A stretch of DNA of 64,000 nucleotides. Origin: Schistocerca nitens (lineage: Eukaryota > Arthropoda > Insecta > Orthoptera > Acrididae). The stretch lies in NCBI RefSeq assembly GCF_023898315.1, contig NC_064621.1, positions 18,970,501 to 19,034,500 of the forward strand, read 5' to 3'. The notes beneath the pieces are model-generated. The model was not told the DNA's origin. It saw only the letters and a program-made list of their open reading frames with translations, and searched no databases. The stretch's first letter is position 1; every line of letters begins with the position of its first letter. Positions 10,004 through 20,182 of this stretch are shown here, piece after piece. The translations under genes were made by a program, and so were the position numbers.

Positions 10004-12130
10004 TTATATTGCATTTAGGAACTTTTGGGTAATTGAACATGTATCAATAATTACAGATTTCTGTAGTTGTATATATAAGTTTGGATGTAATTGTATTGCG
10101 TTGATGTACTGGTGGATATTGTGTGGTATGACTCCTGTAGTCGATAGTATAATTGGTATAATGTCAACTTTATGCTGATGCCACATGTCCTTGACTTCCT
10201 CAGCCAGTTGGATGTATTTTTCAATTTTTTCTCCTGTTTTCTTTTGTATATATGTTGTATTGGGTATGGATATTTCGATTAGTTGTGTTAATTTCTTCTT
10301 TTTATTGGTGAGTATGATGTCAGGTTTGTTATGTGGTGTTGTTTTATCTGTTACAATGGTTCTGTTCCAGTATAATTTGTATTCATCATTCTCCAGTACA
10401 TTTTGTGGTGCATACTTGTATGTGGGAACGTGTTGTTTTATAAGTTTATGTTGTAAAGCAAGCTGTTGAGGTATTATTTTTGCTACATTGTCATGTCTTC
10501 TGGGGTATTCTGTATTTGCTAGTATTGTACATCCGCTTGTGATGTGATCTACTGTTTCTATTTGTTGTTTGCAAAGTCTGCATTTATCTGTTGTGGTATT
10601 GGGATCTTTAATAATATGCTTGCTGTAATATCTGGTGTTTATTGTTTGATCCTGTATTGAAATCATGAATCCTTCCATCTCACTGTATATATTGCCTTTT
10701 CTTAGCCATGTGTTGGACGCGTCTTGATCGATGTGTGGCTGTGTTAGATGATGCGGGTGCTTGCCATGTAGTGTTTTCTGTTTCCAATTTACTTTCTTCG
10801 TATATGTTGATGTTATGTGATCTAAAGGGTTGTAGAAGTGGTTATGAAAACTGCAGTGGTGTAGCCGATGTATTTATATGAGTGATTGCTTTGTGTATTT
10901 TGCTAGTTTCCGTTCGTTCTAGAAAGAATTTTCTTAAATTGTCTACCTGTCCATAATGTAGGTTTTTTATGTCGATAAATCCCCTTCCTCCTTCCTTTCT
11001 ACTTAATGTGAATCTTTCTGTTGCTGAATGTATGTTATGTATTCTATATTTGTGGCATTGTGATCGTGTAAGTGTATTGAGTGCTTCTAAATCTGTGTTA
11101 CTCCATTTCACTACTCCAAATGAGTAGGTCAATATTGGTATAGCATAAGTATTTATAGATTTTGTCTTGTTTCTTGCTGTCAATTCTGTTTTCAGTATTT
11201 TTGTTAGTCTTTGTCTATTTTTTTCTTTTAGTTCTTCTTTAATATTTGTATTATCTATTCCTATTTTTGTCTGTATCCTAGATATTTATAGGCATCTGTT
11301 TTTTCCATCGCTTCTATGCAGTTGCTGTGGTTATCCAATATGTAATCCTCTTGTTTAGTGTGTTTTCCCTTGACTATGCTATTTTTCTTACATTTGTCTG
11401 TTCCAAGAGCCATATTTATATCATTGCTGAATACTTCTGTTATCTTTAGTAATTGGTTGAGTTGTTGATTTGTTGCTGCGAGTAGTTTGAGACCATCCAT
11501 GTATAGCAAATGTGTGATTTTGTGTGGGTATGTTCCAGTAATATTGTATCCATAATTTGTATTATTTAGCATGTTGGATAGTGGGTTCAGAGCAAGGCAG
11601 AACCAGAAAGGACTTAATGAGTCTCCTTGGTATATTCCACACTTAATCTGTATTGGCTGTGATGTGATATTATTTGAATTTGTTTGGATATTAAGTGTGG
11701 TTTTCCAATTTTTCATTACTATGTTTAGGAACTGTATCAATTTAGGATCTACTTTGTATATTTCCAGTATCTGTAGCAACCATGAGTGGGGTAGACTATC
11801 AAAAGCTTTTTGGTAATCAATGTATGTGTAGCGTAGCGACCTTTGTTTAGTTTTAGCTTGATATGTCACCTCTGCATCTATTATAAGTTGCTCTTTACAT
11901 CCTCGTGCTTCTTTGCAACAGCCTCTTTGTACTTCATTTATAATTTTGTTCTGTGTTGTATGTGTCATTAATTTCTGTGTAATGACTGAAGTTAATATTT
12001 TGTATATTGTTGGTAGGCATGTTATGGGGCGATATTTAGCTGGGTTTGCTGTGTCTGCTTGATCTTTAGGTTTCAGATACGTTATTCCATGTGTAAGTGT
12101 ATCAGGGAATGCGTATGGTCTGCAATGTAA
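10004..12130 (-). pseudogene. R4-like reverse transcriptase and restriction-like endonuclease
   Basis: Minus-strand polyprotein. It begins within RT (ITYLKPKDQADTANPAKYRP, ~12,090). It continues with TYIDYQKAFDSLPHSWLL (motif A), IYQGDSLSPFWFCLALNPLS (motif B) and THLLYMDGLKLLA, where the catalytic YMDD is YMDG. Then come KYLGY, a frameshift near 11,260, and GRGFIDIKNLHYG. The C-terminal part has the finger CRLCKQQIETVDHITSGC and an endonuclease core with NKPDIILTNKKKKLTQLIEI, i.e. PD...E-X-S. The stop is at 10004-10006. Motif order and the finger-endonuclease module place it in the R4 clade. The Asp-to-Gly change in motif C and at least two frameshifts make it inactive. Confidence 0.8.
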
Positions 12131-12175
12131 CTGTTGAATAATTTAGTTAGATGTGAATGTGTTGAGGTTAACTTC

Positions 12176-12176
<1 letters not shown>

Positions 12177-12218
<42 letters not shown>
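12177..12218. repeat. (TTA)14 microsatellite, 5' flank of the R4-like element
   Basis: A perfect TTA run of about 14 units beginning exactly where the R4-like coding similarity ends. It is followed by imperfect GTA/GTT triplets to ~12,265. Confidence 0.9.
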
Positions 12219-12568
12219 GTGGCGATGATAGTGGTAGTAGCAGTAGTAGTAGTAGTTATTGTTGTTGTCTTGTTTGATGCACTTTCTTTCATTTGTTTAA
12301 ATTGTTGTTACTGTACTATTTTTGTCTCTTTTATAACAAATGCAGAGTCTCCCCAACCTTTACAGCCACGCTACGTCACTTGTGGGTTCCCTATCCACAC
12401 AGCCCCAACATGCTCTTCTGATTATTGATTATCCCCTTTCATCTTATTCTTCTTAGCCTTAAGTCGAGTCAACATTCACAGTACCCCTTACTCACAAGTC
12501 TTACACTGCACAATTGAACAAAAGTGAAAGTTCGCTCACCCGGTGTGACTTGATGATCTGCTACTGGG
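12219..12568. other. Unassigned stretch with a hAT-like end
   Basis: Triplet-rich DNA, then ordinary sequence. Near 12,352-12,383 the text ccaacctttacagccacgct followed by acgtcacttg resembles the right end of a hAT (minus-strand start close to CAGTGACGTAGCGTGG). It might be the 3' end of the hAT at 7780 with the R4 element nested inside. No matching left end was found. No coding sequence seen. Confidence 0.25.
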
Positions 12569-12672
12569 CGTCGGTGTTGGTGTAGACGGCGGCGTCAGAG
12601 TTGTAGACGGCGGCGTCGGCGTTGTAAACGGCGGCGTTGGCGTTCGTGAACGGCGGCGTCAGCGTTTGTGAA
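12569..12672. repeat. Minisatellite with ~21-22-bp GGCGGCGT units
   Basis: About four to five degenerate units of the form GGCGGCGTCRGMGTTGTARAC in tandem, much richer in G+C and CpG than the surroundings. It sits ~130 bp from a primer-binding-site-like sequence. Confidence 0.7.
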
Positions 12673-12796
12673 TTAATGGATTGACTGTGGCGTTCGTTCT
12701 ACGCGATTTCCGTGCTTCTATCACCATTAGCCAACAGGACAATTTTCGATAAATATCTTCGAATGTTGTTCGCTGTTACTCTTCACAGGTCCTTTC

Positions 12797-13514
12797 TTTA
12801 CCGGTCGCCACGTTATGCGGTGCCCCGTTGTATCTTCTCTAAAACTTAGAGCTGCGCTCCTTGGACTATCAGTGTGAACTTACTTGAATGCCGGATACAG
12901 GCTCAGCTTCCCCGCAGCTGCGGCGTATTGTGCTTGCATCAAACTCTTCTCCGAAGATTCTATATTTTGAAGAAGGTGAAAATTAATCTACTATTCCAAA
13001 ATCCTATTATCTAGTCCAAATAAACACTGTCTCAAAATTCAGTTGCTGTTAACATATTCCATATTCAAAATTCAATACACCATTTCACTGCCACATTAAA
13101 CAATAAGCCCACAATTTCTTAGGGCATTCGCACACGACTGAATTCAACCAAATTAAATAACATTTTTTCTCAAAGTTACAATACTAATATACATGTCCGT
13201 CTGCTCGAGACCAAGTCACTATTAATAATAATCATTTTTTTCTTCCGTTGTCTCTCCACAACAATCACCAATGTTTTTCGTGCATTAAATTCGTCCACGG
13301 AATTCTGGGCCGGAAGTTTTTCTTTTCTCTTTCCTGCAACCGAGTGCGTGACTTGTTGACCCGGTTTTGCTCTTCCTTCTCGGTTAGCCTGCACAAATAA
13401 CGTTCTGTGGCAGTGTGTATCTGTTTATGCTACAACCCACTACAAAATAACGTGTGTTCGAAGTGGCTGGAACACAAGTGACTCCAGACTTTCGTAAAAT
13501 TCTGGGGTCACTAC
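12797..13514 (-). mobile_element. Possible LTR and primer-binding site of a retrotransposon
   Basis: On the minus strand, sequence starting TGTAGTGACCCCAGAATTTT (at 13,514) would be a canonical TG...LTR start. About 700 bp later TGGCGACCGGTAAAGAAAGG (~12,815-12,796) looks like the first bases of an LTR-element primer-binding site. The AAAGGACCTGT that follows also occurs near the gag remnant at 1.48 kb. No second LTR or pol is visible, so this is a suggestion only. Confidence 0.3.
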
Positions 13515-13529
13515 ATTATGCTATTAGGG

Positions 13530-14150
13530 TTGTTCCAATTTTTGGTGATAAACATATCAGTAAATTATCCTACTATGCGTGTTTTCATTCACTGCTTTCA
13601 TAAGGTATCACATTTTGGGGTAATTCATCATTGAGAGGAAAAGTATTCATTGCACAAAAGCGTATAATCAGAATAATAGCTGGAGCCCAGCCGAGATCAC
13701 CTTGTAGACATTTATTTAAGGAACTCGGGATATTCATAGTCCCTTCAGACTACATATATTCATTTATGAAATTTGTTATTAATAAGCCATCCCAATTCAA
13801 AAATAACAGCGAAGTGCATAGTTGCAACACTAGAAGAAAGGATGATTTTCTCTGTTCTAGGTTAAATCTGACTTTGGCTGCCACAAAAATCTTGGGTCAT
13901 TTGCCAAATAGCATTAAAAGTCTGGCAGATAGCCAACTAAGATTTAAAAACATATTAACAGAATTTCTGAATGACAATTCCTTCTACTCAATAGATAAAT
14001 TTAAAGATATGAAGTAGTAAATAAAAAAAATTATTTTGTGTAAAGAAAACTTACGTTAAAGTGACATGTTCCACATCATTACAAAATGTCATATTCATGA
14101 TCTATGGAACAAGTATTATGTATGTTAATCGTGGTTTAATAAAATAGAAT
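13530..14150 (+). pseudogene. 3' fragment of a second CR1/Daphne-like LINE
   Basis: 5'-truncated ORF2 C-terminus: YYACFHSLLS, a stop, then ITFWGNSS, then an open frame (13,631-14,017) with FIAQKRIIRIIAGAQPRSPC, CNTRRKDDF and LGHLPNSIKSL. It aligns by eye with the C-terminus of the LINE ending at 7254 (FIIQKRAIRIIKGAAPRDPC) but is clearly diverged, so it is a related family, not a duplicate. The 3' UTR contains 'ttccacatcattacaaaatg' and 'gatctatggaacaagta' and ends near an 'aataaaatag' stretch. Confidence 0.7.
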
Positions 14151-14358
14151 TATAGTGACTGTATTCTTCAAACATTTGAAGACATAATTTTTTGTCAGCG
14201 ATCTGTTTTTTACAGTTCTTATGATACTACATACCGTGACAACATAAACAGTTCTGTTATTTTCAATTCGTAACTGCCGACAGTTGATTTTGACTCAAAA
14301 TTTTTGACAGTGGGGTTGTGGGGCCGCTGACAGAATGGTGCCCGTAGCATGTGCTATA
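14151..14358. other. Unassigned
   Basis: AT-rich sequence between two mobile elements. I see nothing codable in it. The TA at 14357-14358 is the target duplication of the next element. Confidence 0.4.
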
Positions 14359-15583
14359 CACAGGGATTGAACAGAAATATGGAAACACCACAAACATGAC
14401 ACATTACCATGGGTAGTACAGTGCAGGAAACTCTTTGCCATTCAAAACAGCTTCCACTCACCTTGAAATGGATATATACAGGGTCTCTGGGGTTTTCAAG
14501 GGAATCTTATACCATTCTTTCCGCAAAATAGTGGCGTTCAGGTAACAATGGTGGAGGTGGATAGCAGTTGCATCGCCCTTCTCTTCGAATTAGACCACAA
14601 AGGCTCAATAAATTGTGATCTCGACTGTGATGTCCAGGAGTGATACGACAATTTATCCTCCTACTGACAAAACCAGCTTTGGATGATGCGAGGTGTGTGG
14701 GCAGTGACCCCGTCATCTATGAACACAGCATCATCATTGCGGAACAAACATTGTGTCGTGGGATGGACCTGACCAGCCAAAATGGTCACATAAACATTGG
14801 CAGTAATGCGACCTTTCAAAGTAGCCCTGGGCCCCATCGAATACCACAAATATGGCTGCCCAAATATTACCAAACACCACGTTTCACTCTTGGGACATAA
14901 TAACCTTAGCCAGAAGTTGGTAACAATGTGAAAGAAGATTCTTCTGTCTAAATGACTTTGTTCCATTGCCCCATAGTCTAGGTTTTATGGCTTCAGCACC
15001 TTATTTTCCTGTCAGGGGCATTTGCGTCACTGATGAGTGGTTTTGGAATTCCAACTTGCCCTGCAATCCACCGTTATGGAGCTTTCTTCTCCAGGGGCGA
15101 TTCTCGAAGTCAGGCAAGGGGGGGCTAATGGCGTGGTGTGTGTGTGTGCAGGGGGGGGGGGGGCTGGAGGAATGGTATATCGCCTAACAAAAGAAGAGTT
15201 GGGGTCATCCACCGACAAATTGGTAAGATCCGGTGTTGCTTAAAGTAGTTTTTGGTAACTGTATTGGAGTTTAGGGTAAAAAGGAGTCTACAGAGTGTGC
15301 GCGCCCAGGAAAATAATACAATTTGACCCAGGTGTCCGGCGATTTAGAAGTTTTTGTCTGGGGTCAGCAATTTAAGTGTTGGCAGGCATGCCCGGCGTAT
15401 TTAGCTTTCTTGATTACTGGATGTGGTACTCGTACATTGATATACATCCAGTGTATATTAAGAAATAATAAGATGCCCATTTTAAGTTAAATGGTATTTA
15501 TTGGTTTAGATAGTAAGCTACTTGCCACTCTTACTCTTTTGTTAACATGTGTCTGAAATACATTGCAACCTATATTGCTACAT

Positions 15584-17065
15584 GTTGTTGTTGTGGTCTT
15601 CAGTCCTGAGACTGATTTGATGCAGCTCTCCATGCTACTCTATCCTGTGCAAGCTTCTTCATCTCCCAGTACCTACTGCAACCTACATCCTTCTGTATCT
15701 GTTTAGTGTATTCATCTCTTGGTCTCCCTCTACGATTTTTACCCTCCACGCTGCCCTCCAATACTAAATTGGTGATCCTCGATGTCTCAGAACATGTCCT
15801 ACCAACCGATTCCTTCTTCTAGTCAAGTTGTGCCACAAGCTCCTCTTCTCCCCAATTCTATTCAATACCTCCTCATTAGTTATGTGATCAACCCATCTAA
15901 TCTTCAGCATTCTTCTGTAGCACCATATTTCCAAAGCTTCTATTCTCTTCTTGTCTAAGCTATTTATCGTCCACGTTTCACTTCCATACATGGCTACACT
16001 CCTTACAAATACTTTCAGAAACGACTTCCTGACACTTAAATCAATACTCGATGTTAACAAATTTCTCTTCTTAAGAAACGCTTTCCTTGCCACTGTCAGT
16101 CTACATTTTATATCCTCTCTACTTCGACCATCATCAGTTATTTTGCTCCCCAAATACCAAAACTCCTTTATTTAAGTGTGTCATTTTCTAATCTAATTCC
16201 CTCAGCATCACCCGACTTAATTCGACTACATTCCATTATCCTTGTTTTGGTTTTTTTGATGTTCATCTTATACCCTCCTTTCAAGACACTGTCCATTCCG
16301 TTCAACTGCTCTTCCAAGTCCTTTGCTGCCTCTGACAGAATTACAATGTCATCGGCGAACCTCAAAGTTTTAATTTCTTCTCCATGGATTTTAATACCTA
16401 CTCCGAACTTTTCTTTTGTTTCCTTTATTGCTTGCTCAATATACAGGTTGAATAACATCGGGGATAGGGTACAACCCTGTCTCACTCCCTTCCCAACCAC
16501 TGCTTCCCTTTCATACCCCTCGACTCTTATGACTGCCATCTGGTTTCTGTATAAATTGTAAATAGCCTTTCGCTCTCTGTATCTTACCCCTGCCACCTTC
16601 AGAATTTGAAAGAGAGTATTCCAGTCAACATTGTCAAAAGCTTTCTGTAAGTCTACAAATGATAGAAATGTAGGTTTGCCTTTCCTTAATCTTTCTTCTA
16701 AGATAAGTCGTAAGGTCAGTATTGCCTCACGTGTTCCAACATTTCTACAGAATCCAAACTGATCTTCCCCGAGGTCTGCTTCTACTAGTTTTTCCATTCG
16801 TCTGTAAAGAATTCGTGTTAGTATTTTGCAGCTATGGATAATTAAAGTGATTGTTCGGTAATTTTCACATCTGTCAACACCTGCTTTCTTTGGGATTGGA
16901 ATTATTATATTCTTCTTGAAGTCTGAGGGTATTTCGCCTGTCTCATACATCTTGCTCACCAGATGGTAGAGTTTTGTCAGGACTGGCTCTCCCAGGGTTG
17001 TCAGTAGTTCTAATGGAATGTTGTCTACTCCGGGGGCCTTGTTTCGACTCAGGTCTTTCAGTGAT
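15584..17065 (-). mobile_element. 5'-truncated RTE LINE nested in the hAT element
   Basis: A perfect 11-bp TSD, TATTGCTACAT, lies at 15573-15583 and 17066-17076. The minus-strand 3' end is 'gactgaagaccacaacaaca', and a short CAA-type tail is typical of RTE elements. Length 1,482 bp, truncated within the RT domain. It is the youngest layer of a three-level nest. Confidence 0.9.
15764..17050 (-). pseudogene. RTE reverse transcriptase, C-terminal two thirds
   Basis: The reading frame from ~16,959 contains IPIPKKAGVDRCENYRTITL, DQFGFCRNVGTREAILTLRL, SFVDLQKAFDNVDWNTLF (motif A), GVRQGCTLSPMLFNLYIE (B) and LRFADDIVILSE (C), all RTE-like with catalytic aspartates intact. A frameshift/stop near 16,165 separates the C-terminal segment (16,153-15,764), which has KITDDGRSREDIKCRLTVA, SVAMYGSETW, the 'RRMLKIRWVDHITNEEVL' block and RLVGHVLRH. 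The 5' endonuclease domain is missing through truncation. Confidence 0.9.
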
Positions 17066-18322
17066 TATTGCTACATAATTATAAAAAAATGATTGATGTT
17101 GAAGTAATTTACTCACTGATTTCTGAAGTCATTTTGTCTAGTGTAATATGATATTCCATTGGGGGGGTGAGGGCTATAGCCCCCCCTTGACACCACTCCT
17201 GTTCTTCTTGTTTTTGGTGCTCACAGGGTTCTTGAGTGTGACATTCAATTCTGTAGGGTTTTTTTGCAGCTGTCATCCTCTCACGTTTTGTTACAGTCCT
17301 CTTCAATGACTGTCTGTCATAATCGCTCAACACACACTTCTGTCCGCATTGTGATGTTGTGGATGAAATTTCTCACTTTCTCAGTATGCAGCATAATTCT
17401 TTGATATGCTGCCTCTCCAAGCAGTTTGACTTCCTTGGTTGCTAAAGCACCCACCATACAAACAGGAACAATCTACCCACATTCAGCGTCACTTACCTCT
17501 AACGTATGCATTCACAACTACATAGAGTGTGTTCTGACTGTGACAGACACTTGCAACGTATTGAAGACATTTCACAGGTGCCATTAGTGATCAAATACAA
17601 CAGCACAACCTATAGGCATGGCTGGCATCTGCATTTATGTGCAAGCATGACTTTCTTGTGGTGTTTCCTTATTTTTGTCCAAACCTTGTAGATAAATAAC
17701 CCTCACAGTTGACCAACAACACACCATGTACGTTTATCTCACCTCTCAAAAAATTAGTCACTCCTAGAGAACTCATTACAAGCATCATTTAATATGGTCT
17801 AATTCCACCCCAGGTCTTGGTAAGTGCTAAGAATCGGATAGAAAGTGGGTCCATAGGGTTGTGCAGGTACGTTGCATCCAGGTGAAGTCACTCACTGAGG
17901 ATTTGATTGTACAGTTCCACCGAATTACAGGGATGCTATTGTTGGCGTTTGACCCCCGTTCCAACACGTCCCACAAATTTCCGTGCGATTCAAGTAAGAT
18001 GATTTTGCAGGCCAATCAAGATCTCATAGGGCGGGGGAGAGTTCAGAAAACTTGTTGCATATTCTCCAGCCCGATGAATGTTCCTTTCGTCATCTTTATG
18101 TGCCTGTGTCAGCAGTGGCCTCTTGCCAAATGTTCATTGCACGCAATGGTCTCTCGCCAACAGACCCTCATACACTGCGTACAGCAACTCCTGTCGGATC
18201 TGGATGCAATTGTGATTCACAAGCCTTAAAACACATATTTGGTCCCTCTCACTCAGGATTATTTTCCGACAACAGTTCTGACATTCTGTTTCGTGGCCAC
18301 GTGTAATACATTACTGCTTATA

Positions 18323-19873
18323 CAGAGTGTTACAAAAAGGTACGACCAAACTTTCAGGAAACATTCCTCACACACAAATAAAGAAAAGATATTATGTGAA
18401 CATGTGTCCGGAAACGCTTAATTTCCATGTTAGAGCTCATTTTAGTTTCGTCACTATGTACTGTACGTCCTCGATTCACCGCCAGTTGGCCCAATTGAAG
18501 GAAGGTAATGTTGACTTCGGTGCTTGTGTTGACATGCGACTCATTGCTCTACAGTACTAGCATCAAGCACATCAGTACGTAGCATCAACAGGTTAGTGTT
18601 CATCACGAACGTGGGTTTGCAGTCAGTGCAATGTTAACAAACGCGGAGTTGGCAGGTGCCCATTTGATGTACGGATTAGCACGGGGCAATAGCCGTGGCG
18701 CGGTACGTTTGTATCGAGACAGATTTCCAGAACGAAGGTGTCCCGACAGGAAGACGTTCGAAGCAATTCATCGGCGTCCTAGGGAGCACGGAACATTCCA
18801 GCCTGTGACTCGACACCTGCAATGGACGGGGCAATTCCTCGTGCAGTTGGCAGTAAACCTAATGTCAGCGTCAGAGAAGTTGCTGCTGTACAAGGTAACG
18901 TTGACCACGTCACTGCATGGAGAGTGCTACGGGAGAACCAGTTGTTTCCGTACCATGTACAGCGTGTGCAGGCACTATCAGCAGCTGATTGGCCTCCACG
19001 GGTACACTTCTGCGAATGGTTCATCCAACAATGTGTCAATCCTCATTTCATTGCAAATGCTCTCTTTACGGATGAGGCTTCATTCCAACGTGATCAAATT
19101 GTAAATTTTTACAATCAACATGTGTGGGCTGACGAGAATCCGCACGCAATTGTGCAATCACGTCATCAACACAGATTTTCTGTGAACGTTTGGGCAGGCA
19201 TTGTTGGTGATGTCTTGATTGGGCCCCATGTTCTTCCACCTACGCTCAATGGAGCATGTTATCATGATTTCATACGCGATACTCTACCTGTGCTGCTAGA
19301 ACATGTGCCTTTACAAGTACGACACAACATGTTGTTCATGCACGGTGGAGCTCCTGCACATTTCAGTCGAAGTGTTCCTACGCTTCTCAACAACAGATTC
19401 GGTGACCGATGGATTGGTAGAGGCGGACCAATTCCATGGCCTCCACGCTCTCCTGACCACAACCCTCTTGACTTTCATTTATGGGGGCATTTGAAAGCTC
19501 TTGTCTACGCATCCTTGGTACCAAATGTAGAGACTCTTCGTGCTCGTATTGTGGACGGCTGTGATACAATACGCCATTCTCCACGGCTGCATCAGCGCAT
19601 CAGGGATTCCATGCGACGGAGGGTGGATGCATGTATCCTCGCTAACGGAGGACATTTTGAACATTTCCTGTAACAAAGTGTTTGAAGTCACGCTGGTACG
19701 TTCTGTTGCTGTGTGTTTCCATTCCATGATTAATGTGATTTGAAGAGAAGTAATAAAATGAGCTATAACATGGAAAGTAACCGTTTCCGGACACATGTCC
19801 ACATAACATATTTTCTTTCTGTGTGTGAGGAATGTTTCCTGAAAGTTTGGCCGTACCTTTTTGTAACACCCTG
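18323..19873 (+). mobile_element. Mariner-like element with ~120-bp TIRs
   Basis: TA duplications lie at 18321-18322 and 19874-19875. TIRs 18323-~18444 and ~19755-19873 begin CAGRGTGTTACAAAAAGGTA and match along about 120 bp with scattered differences. The total length of 1,551 bp is normal for a complete Tc1/mariner superfamily element. It carries one frameshifted transposase gene and is inserted in Tc1 no. 2. Confidence 0.9.
18631..19673 (+). pseudogene. Mariner-like (DUF4817-type) transposase
   Basis: N-terminus at 18,631: MLTNAELAGAHLMYGLARGN, then RLYRDRFPERRCPDRKTFEA, the DUF4817-type helix-turn-helix of a large arthropod mariner-like family. A single frameshift near 18,815 moves to the frame with VSVREVAAVQGNVDHVTAWR and the catalytic domain. 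That domain has LFTDEASFQRD (first Asp), FMHGGAPAHFS (second Asp expected in 'HDGAPAH', here Gly, codon at 19,344) and PRSPDHNPLDFHLWGHLK (third acidic residue), ending at 19,673. One frameshift plus a lost catalytic residue: inactive, but otherwise well preserved. Confidence 0.85.
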
Positions 19874-20182
19874 TAGATACATTGAATCTCCGTCACGAAA
19901 CTCCAACAAATCCAGCACTTCACATACCGTGTGGCCATGGGCATGGCCAAACACGATTGCCCTTTTTGCCACTCTGTCACGTCCTTCATACACCGATACC
20001 CATGTTTACGTAGAATGTCCATTTGTATCACAAATGCCTCACTGATCGCTACTGCTTTATGCTCATGTAGAGGCCGTGCACGTGCAGTTAAAAACGTGAC
20101 TTGACTGCTACACCATGTGTAAAGTCTTAACGATTCACCTGTGCGTGTGCGCTGGGGTGACTAATGTTTTGTCTAGCGAACT

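Larger units (their letters stand above)
9892..12218 (-). mobile_element. R4/Dong-like LINE bounded by TTA repeats on both sides
   Basis: The element (9909-12176, minus) has RT upstream and a restriction-like endonuclease downstream, the order of R2/R4-type LINEs. It is flanked by (TTA)n tracts, 9892-9908 at its 3' end and 12177-12218 at its 5' end. Dong of Bombyx, in the R4 clade, is known to insert in TAA repeats, so the flanks look like the target rather than chance. The 5' part, with the N-terminal domain and start of RT, is missing: the copy is 5'-truncated at the repeat. Confidence 0.75.
15092..17201. mobile_element. hAT-type non-autonomous element carrying an RTE
   Basis: Left end CAGGGGCGATTCTCGAAGTC then AGGCAAGGGGGGGCTA. 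The right end read inward is CAGGAGTGGTGTCAAGGGGG then GGCTATAG. The 8-bp flanks are TTCTTCTC (15084-15091) and TTCTTCTT (17202-17209), 7 of 8 identical. With the RTE removed it is ~630 bp without coding capacity: a MITE-like hAT. It includes a GT run and a 12-G run near 15,135-15,165. Confidence 0.8.
14500..17340 (-). pseudogene. Tc1-like transposase no. 1, split by the nested hAT
   Basis: N-terminal part (17,333 down to ~17,210): LSDYDRQSLKRTVTKRERMT with AAKK, the first helix-turn-helix of a Tc1 transposase, then CHTQEP. Removing the hAT plus one TSD gives RRKLHNGGLQGKLEFQ and MEQSHLDRRIFFHIV, the expected paired-like segment. The C-terminal part (14,960-14,660) contains GPRATLKGRITANVYVTILA and FIDDGVTAHTPRIIQSWF, the second catalytic-Asp region. 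The downstream Asp/Glu region is frameshifted (near 14,700) and unrecognisable. Dead copy. Confidence 0.7.
14359..17688 (-). mobile_element. Tc1-like transposon no. 1, host to a hAT and an RTE
   Basis: Left end TA|CACAGGGATTGAACAGAAA followed by ATATGGAAACACCAC. The right end read inward is TA|CAAGGTTTGGACAAAAA followed by TAAGGAAACACCAC. The TIRs share GGAAACACCACAA and are flanked by TA dinucleotides (14357-14358 and 17689-17690). The transposase is on the minus strand with its N-terminus at the right end and C-terminus at the left, as the geometry requires. Subtracting the nested hAT (15092-17201) leaves ~1.2 kb, a little short of a full Tc1. Confidence 0.75.
17850..20030 (-). pseudogene. 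Tc1-like transposase no. 2 remnants
   Basis: Right of the nested element (20,030-19,880) is a first helix-turn-helix-like segment including VAKRAIVFGHAHGHTVCEVL. Left of it (18,300-17,850) the minus strand gives QNCCRKIILSERDQICVLRL then VNHNCIQIRQELLYAV, the second helix-turn-helix of Tc1 transposases. Catalytic-domain scraps follow, ending in a WPAKSS...CGTCWNGG-type sequence in place of the usual 'WPAQSPDLNPIENVWDVL' block. Many stops and frameshifts. Very decayed. Confidence 0.5.
17741..20182 (-). mobile_element. Tc1-like transposon no. 2, host to a mariner-like element
   Basis: Left terminal region ctctcaaaaaattagtcact and right terminal region read inward ctagacaaaacattagtcac match as inverted repeats (CAAAAMATTAGTCACYCC). 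Exact ends and TA duplications are uncertain by ~10 bp. Transposase remnants on the minus strand lie either side of the nested element 18323-19873. It is only 52 bp from Tc1 no. 1. Confidence 0.6.

Noticed and set aside
10185..10469. Plus-strand open frame of 94 codons
   Set aside because: It is antisense to the R4-like endonuclease domain, which has clear motifs on the minus strand.
12153..12428. Open frame with a poly-leucine stretch
   Set aside because: It is the translation of the (TTA)n and GTA/GTT triplet repeats.
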